DNA from: an uncultured Parabacteroides sp. | Lineage (GTDB): Bacteria; Bacteroidota; Bacteroidia; Bacteroidales; Tannerellaceae | NCBI GenBank assembly: GCA_937890135.1 | Contig: CALBYC010000124.1 | Location: forward strand, 1 to 10,387 | Length of the DNA stretch: 10,387 nt | Direction: 5' to 3' | Part shown: in pieces, positions 7,361 through 10,387 of the stretch | Layout of the letters: each line of letters begins with the position of its first letter | Position numbering within the stretch: position 1 is the stretch's first letter | Notes under the pieces: generated by a model | The model's database searches: none | Told to the model about the DNA's origin: nothing | The model's input: only the letters and a program-made list of their open reading frames with translations | Program-made: the position numbers and the translations under genes

Positions 7361-7523
7361 TGTCATAAAGTGGCCTCTCGAAATGCGCAAAAACGTCTAA
7401 AAATCAACTTTAATTTTCCATGTATAACATTGTAATCCAAACCGATACGGCTCGATTTCGGGCGATTTGCGCATTTTGAAAAATAGGGGGGAAGTTTTTG
7501 GAAGTTTTTGGAAGTTTTTTGCG
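7361..7523 (-). repeat. Right copy of the inverted ~165-nt repeat pair
   Basis: This is the reverse-complement partner of 6904-7068. The inner block 7361-7395 is identical to its partner over 35 nt, and the outer block 7464-7523 is 58/60 identical. The linker 7396-7463 is AT-rich and differs almost completely from the left linker. Together the two copies could form a long stem in single-stranded DNA or in a read-through transcript, with the core as loop. Immediate flanks (CCGGAT to the left of 6904, ACTTTAG to the right of 7523) show no obvious target-site duplication. Confidence 0.85.
7490..7519 (-). repeat. Three tandem decamers (right, reverse complement)
   Basis: GGAAGTTTTT is repeated at 7490-7499, 7500-7509 and 7510-7519. 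This mirrors the left array exactly, including the G6 run (7486-7491) next to it. Confidence 0.9.
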
Positions 7524-7670
7524 ACTTTAGATGAAAAGACCGCCAAATGCCTGATGAATGATGCCTGCTTTGGGGTGAATTTCACGAATCCAAACCAAAA
7601 GATGTCCGTAATAATCCTCGCCGAAGTACGAACCATTCCCCATACGTTATTCATCTATGTTAAATCTATG
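7524..7670. other. Non-coding remainder of the convergent junction
   Basis: I see no gene, RNA or clear regulatory site here. A 76-aa frame on + (7467-7697) and an 85-aa frame on - (7654-7397) run through it, but both are largely repeat sequence and have no recognisable family or start signal. ATGCCTG occurs twice within about 20 nt (near 7546 and 7560), probably chance. Confidence 0.4.
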
Positions 7671-7716
7671 AAAACATGCTGTCCCGATCCTCTTTAAAAT
7701 TCGCCGGAACAGCATG
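7671..7716 (-). terminator. Intrinsic terminator of the susD-DUF6528 operon
   Basis: Read on the minus strand, CATGCTGT (7716-7709) pairs with ACAGCATG (7682-7675). After one mismatch, CCG and CGG (7705-7707 with 7684-7686) add three pairs. TTTT (7674-7671) follows the stem on that strand. It lies 16 nt after the DUF6528 stop codon, the expected place. On the plus strand no T-run follows, so it is one-directional. Confidence 0.65.
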
Positions 7717-7731
7717 CAAACAGATATAAGA

Positions 7732-8673
7732 TTACTTCCACGGACGGACTTTATAGAGACGTACACTATCTACCTCAAAATGGCTTTCATGTCCCTTTTC
7801 ACGAATATAAACATGATGTGTCCACCAACTGATTTCAGCCTTGGTATATACAAGTCTATCTTGCCCTTTATCATAATTGGCAGACTTGACATTTTTCACA
7901 TCAGCCAAAGGAGCAAAAGGAGTGAAGGCCTGTTTTCCTGTATCAAATAGGTAAACATGTTCGTGCGTGCTGACCAATAATTCATTACCACCTATTGAAA
8001 TCAAATCATGTCCACCCTCAGAAGGGAGGCTCCATGTCTGCACGAGGGTAAGCGACAAAGAGTCCTCACTCTTTTTGCCAAAGGTGTAGGCACGAAGTTC
8101 ATCATAGCCCAAGGCATATAATTTCTGTTCCGCCTCCATCCATACCACGCCATGTCCGGAATAAAGGCTATCGCGGAAAAGGCATCTGTCGGAACGATTT
8201 ATGTCATACAATTCAATGCTATTTCCCTGTGGATGCGTAGAGAGTGCCACCGCAATCTTCTCTCCGGGGAGCAACTCTGCTGAATGAGCCATAGGCACAT
8301 GAGCATAAAAAAGGCTGCGGCGAGTCTCCTTGTCCAATAGCAGCACCCCTCCTCCAGAAGATGTCATCAAGATGCGGCTTCCGTCCCCTACTTGCTTACA
8401 TTCATCTAAAGGGATCATCAACTTCATATACTCCTCTGGCAGTTGGCTGGCAGCCTCCTCCACACGCCATTGCCATAAGACCTTGGCTGAATCATCAACC
8501 AAGCCCGGAGGGGCAATTATCATCAAGCGGTCATCGCCACACATCAATAATTTTTCTCCGGCATCCGATTTAATCGAACGACCGCATGAGGTCATCCCCG
8601 CCAGTAAACTTGCGAGGACGACCATATACTTCATACAATGTCTCATACCCATAAATTCTCTCGAATAATTCAT
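7732..8673 (-). CDS. DUF6528 family lipoprotein (beta-propeller-like)
   Basis: This 313-aa protein belongs to what I recognise as DUF6528, common next to SusC/SusD pairs in Bacteroidota. Family-like segments in order are MTSSGGGVLLLD, AHSAELLPGEKIAVALSTHP, YSGHGVVWM, the GGHDL of the SEGGHDLISIGG segment, KNVKSANYDKG and KAEISWWTHHVY. Repeating strand-turn units of this kind suggest a beta propeller, presumably ligand binding; I see no convincing catalytic site. The lipobox TSC puts the lipidated Cys at residue 30, but ATGs at codons 8, 10 and 14 are in frame. The start at codon 14 (8634, MKYMVVLASLLAGMTSC) gives the most typical signal peptide, so the first 13 residues may not be translated. 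The annotated start lies 6 nt after the susD stop, so the two genes are clearly co-transcribed, and a terminator follows. Confidence 0.85.
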   Translation of the reverse strand: MNYSREFMGMRHCMKYMVVLASLLAGMTSCGRSIKSDAGEKLLMCGDDRLMIIAPPGLVDDSAKVLWQWRVEEAASQLPEEYMKLMIPLDECKQVGDGSRILMTSSGGGVLLLDKETRRSLFYAHVPMAHSAELLPGEKIAVALSTHPQGNSIELYDINRSDRCLFRDSLYSGHGVVWMEAEQKLYALGYDELRAYTFGKKSEDSLSLTLVQTWSLPSEGGHDLISIGGNELLVSTHEHVYLFDTGKQAFTPFAPLADVKNVKSANYDKGQDRLVYTKAEISWWTHHVYIREKGHESHFEVDSVRLYKVRPWK

Positions 8674-8679
8674 CTCATC

Positions 8680-10387
8680 TCATTGTTTATCCCATCCGGC
8701 ATTCTGCTGCAACTGCGGATTAAGTGTCAACTCTTCCGTGGGGATAGGATTGAGGTATTCCCATGTCTCAAACGTTTTCAACGTCTTGTTATAAGGAATC
8801 AACCGTCCCCGTTCCCCCTCAGATAATCCATTAACTTCGGAAAGGCGGAAATATTGTACTCCATCCACTTTTTCGGCGGGCATTTCATCAGTCGGTGCCA
8901 GCACATACAGGTCGGGCTTGTTATTGCCATCCAAATCGATGAACTCACGCATGCCACTTATGTAGATACCTTTATACACCGCCCTAAATCGTTCACCTTC
9001 GGCCCAACGGATAAGATCGTCCTTGCGGAAACCTTCAAGAGCCAGCTCGATACGACGCTCACGCCGTATCTCCAAGACATTCGGATCGGAGACATTACGG
9101 TACATGTCTCGCTGCGTTTGATCCGTGACAAGAGGCAAGATTCGGGAAGGAAGCCCTGCTCTACGTCTTATCACGTTAACGGTCAAGTCCACATCAGCCT
9201 GATCCAATGTTCCTAATTCAGCCCTTGCCTCCGCATAATTCAACAACACTTCAGCATAGCGAATAAGGATGACATCACGCGTATCGCCACCTTGGTCTTC
9301 GCTGGGAGGCCCCACTCGTTTAATAACCTGATAGCCGGTACGGTTCTCTGCAAAGTCATTGACCGCGATAGCGGATGTTCCCACCCGAATGTAACCGGGA
9401 TGAATGACTGTCTGGAGAAGCCGGGGGTCACGGTCAGCCATTTCTTGATAACAGGGCATGCGGTCGCGCACATCGGCATCCGGGTAAGCTTCACTAAACA
9501 GTCGTCCGTCAGCCATTGGATAATCTGCCACAAGTGAGGCGGTCACGCCATAGTTTCCGTTCGAGGTTGAGGTGAAATTAGGAGTATAATAGAAGAACTT
9601 GCCAGGAGCCGCCGACCGTGCCAATATGACTTCCGAAATATCGGCTTCTGTCGCTTGAAACAGATCACCATAATCACTCTCCGGTTTCCCTGTAGAATAA
9701 AGGCTATACAAACCTGACTCCATCACCTGACGAGCGGCCTCCTCACTCGCTTTCAAAAACTTTTCCGCATCTGCGAGGCTTGCTTCCGTATGGTATTTAC
9801 GCCACGTTCCTTCATAAAGGCAGATACGCGACTTGTAAGCCAATGCCGCCCACCGGGAGATACGGTTGCGGTATTTCGTTTCAGGCAACACCTTGATAGC
9901 GGCATCCAAATCGTTCAACACAGAATCCATCACTACGCTTCTGGGCGTACGTGCCATATATAAATTTTCCTCGTCGTCCGTATCCAGCACATGCGAATAC
10001 CAAGGCACATCACCAAACGATTTCACTTTCTCGAAATAGAACTTCGCCCTGAAGAACCGGGCGAGACCAACGTAGCGAGCTTTGATCTCCGGATCCACCG
10101 ATGAACGTTCGCAATGGGCAATGAAATAGTTGATATTACGCAGTTGAGTCCAACTCCAGCCACCACTTCCCAAAGCCGTAGGAAGCGTATATATAGCTTT
10201 CCGGATGGCAGGCGGATTACTGATGTGTTCGCAATTGTCACTGGTAAAATCATCCAAAATGGTTTTCGGATCGAAGTAGGAATAAAAACCATTCGCATAG
10301 GTCTCAAGTCCGCTCTCCGACTCAAAAATCTCCATTGACTCACCCACCTGAGTGAGCGGTGTACGATCAAAAATATCATCATTGCAT
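8680..10387 (-). CDS. SusD/RagB-type outer-membrane nutrient-binding lipoprotein (N-terminus beyond window)
   Basis: SusD-like proteins are surface lipoproteins that cap a TonB-dependent SusC transporter and help capture glycans or peptides. The frame stays open past the apparent GTG start at 10347 to the right edge and reads CNDDIFDRTPLTQVGESM. The Cys codon (10386-10384) is the likely lipidated residue, so only the signal peptide is missing. Acidic residues right after the Cys fit the Bacteroidota surface-export signal. Family marks include RAKFYFEKVKSFGDVPW, the helical TPR-like segment RISRWAALAYKSRICLYEG, LIRYAEVLLNYAEARAELG, EIRRERRIELALEGFRKDD and the C-terminal YLNPIPTEELTLNPQLQQN plus GW. 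The mature length of about 568 aa is normal. SusC should lie upstream, off the window. The substrate cannot be read from sequence. Confidence 0.95.
   Translation of the reverse strand, partial: CNDDIFDRTPLTQVGESMEIFESESGLETYANGFYSYFDPKTILDDFTSDNCEHISNPPAIRKAIYTLPTALGSGGWSWTQLRNINYFIAHCERSSVDPEIKARYVGLARFFRAKFYFEKVKSFGDVPWYSHVLDTDDEENLYMARTPRSVVMDSVLNDLDAAIKVLPETKYRNRISRWAALAYKSRICLYEGTWRKYHTEASLADAEKFLKASEEAARQVMESGLYSLYSTGKPESDYGDLFQATEADISEVILARSAAPGKFFYYTPNFTSTSNGNYGVTASLVADYPMADGRLFSEAYPDADVRDRMPCYQEMADRDPRLLQTVIHPGYIRVGTSAIAVNDFAENRTGYQVIKRVGPPSEDQGGDTRDVILIRYAEVLLNYAEARAELGTLDQADVDLTVNVIRRRAGLPSRILPLVTDQTQRDMYRNVSDPNVLEIRRERRIELALEGFRKDDLIRWAEGERFRAVYKGIYISGMREFIDLDGNNKPDLYVLAPTDEMPAEKVDGVQYFRLSEVNGLSEGERGRLIPYNKTLKTFETWEYLNPIPTEELTLNPQLQQNAGWDKQ

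Noticed and set aside
6904..7523. Complete insertion sequence with transposase
   Set aside because: The interior is too short for a transposase, neither frame resembles one, and no target-site duplication is visible at the ends.
7397..7697. Small ORFs on both strands through the right repeat (76 and 85 aa)
   Set aside because: Their sequence mostly comes from the decamer repeat and its flanks, with no start signal or family resemblance.
10345..10347. GTG at 10347 as the start of the SusD-like protein
   Set aside because: The frame continues upstream without a stop to the window edge and encodes a lipobox-type Cys followed by NDDIFDRTP, typical mature SusD sequence.

Overview
The window looks like a chromosomal segment from a Bacteroidales bacterium, most likely Parabacteroides or a close relative. 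The evidence is a long, insert-containing IspG, a SusD-type nutrient-binding lipoprotein beside a DUF6528 lipoprotein, lipoprotein signals of Bacteroidota type, and the gene order purE-ispG-dut-TPR-DUF4292-envC. Genus level is inference; no rRNA or marker alignment could be made.

Left part (1-6763, + strand): six tightly packed genes. They are the 3' part of purE (purine synthesis), ispG (MEP isoprenoid pathway), dut (dUTPase), a secreted 592-aa TPR protein, a DUF4292 lipoprotein and a secreted coiled-coil EnvC-like protein with a degenerate LytM domain. The gaps after ispG are 19, 11, -4 and 2 nt, which suggests one operon from ispG onward. A 73-nt gap with a hairpin separates purE from ispG. 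The first three genes are metabolic housekeeping; the last three are all exported and probably serve the cell envelope. A candidate bipartite terminator follows envC (6802-6837).

Middle (6764-7731): a 968-nt junction between two convergent transcription units, with no gene I can support. Its main content is a large imperfect palindrome, 6904-7523. Two inverted copies of a roughly 165-nt sequence flank a GC-rich core of 292 nt. Each copy has an outer 60-nt block (58/60 identical between copies) carrying three tandem AAAAACTTCC decamers and an inner 35-nt block (35/35 identical). Between these blocks lie 68-70 nt that can hardly be aligned. This is the least explained structure in the window.

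Right part (7732-10387, - strand): a susD-like gene whose signal peptide lies beyond the window edge but whose lipidated Cys is just inside it, then, 6 nt later, a DUF6528 lipoprotein gene ending in a hairpin/T-tract terminator. These look like the distal part of a polysaccharide/glycoconjugate utilisation locus; susC would be expected just beyond the right edge.
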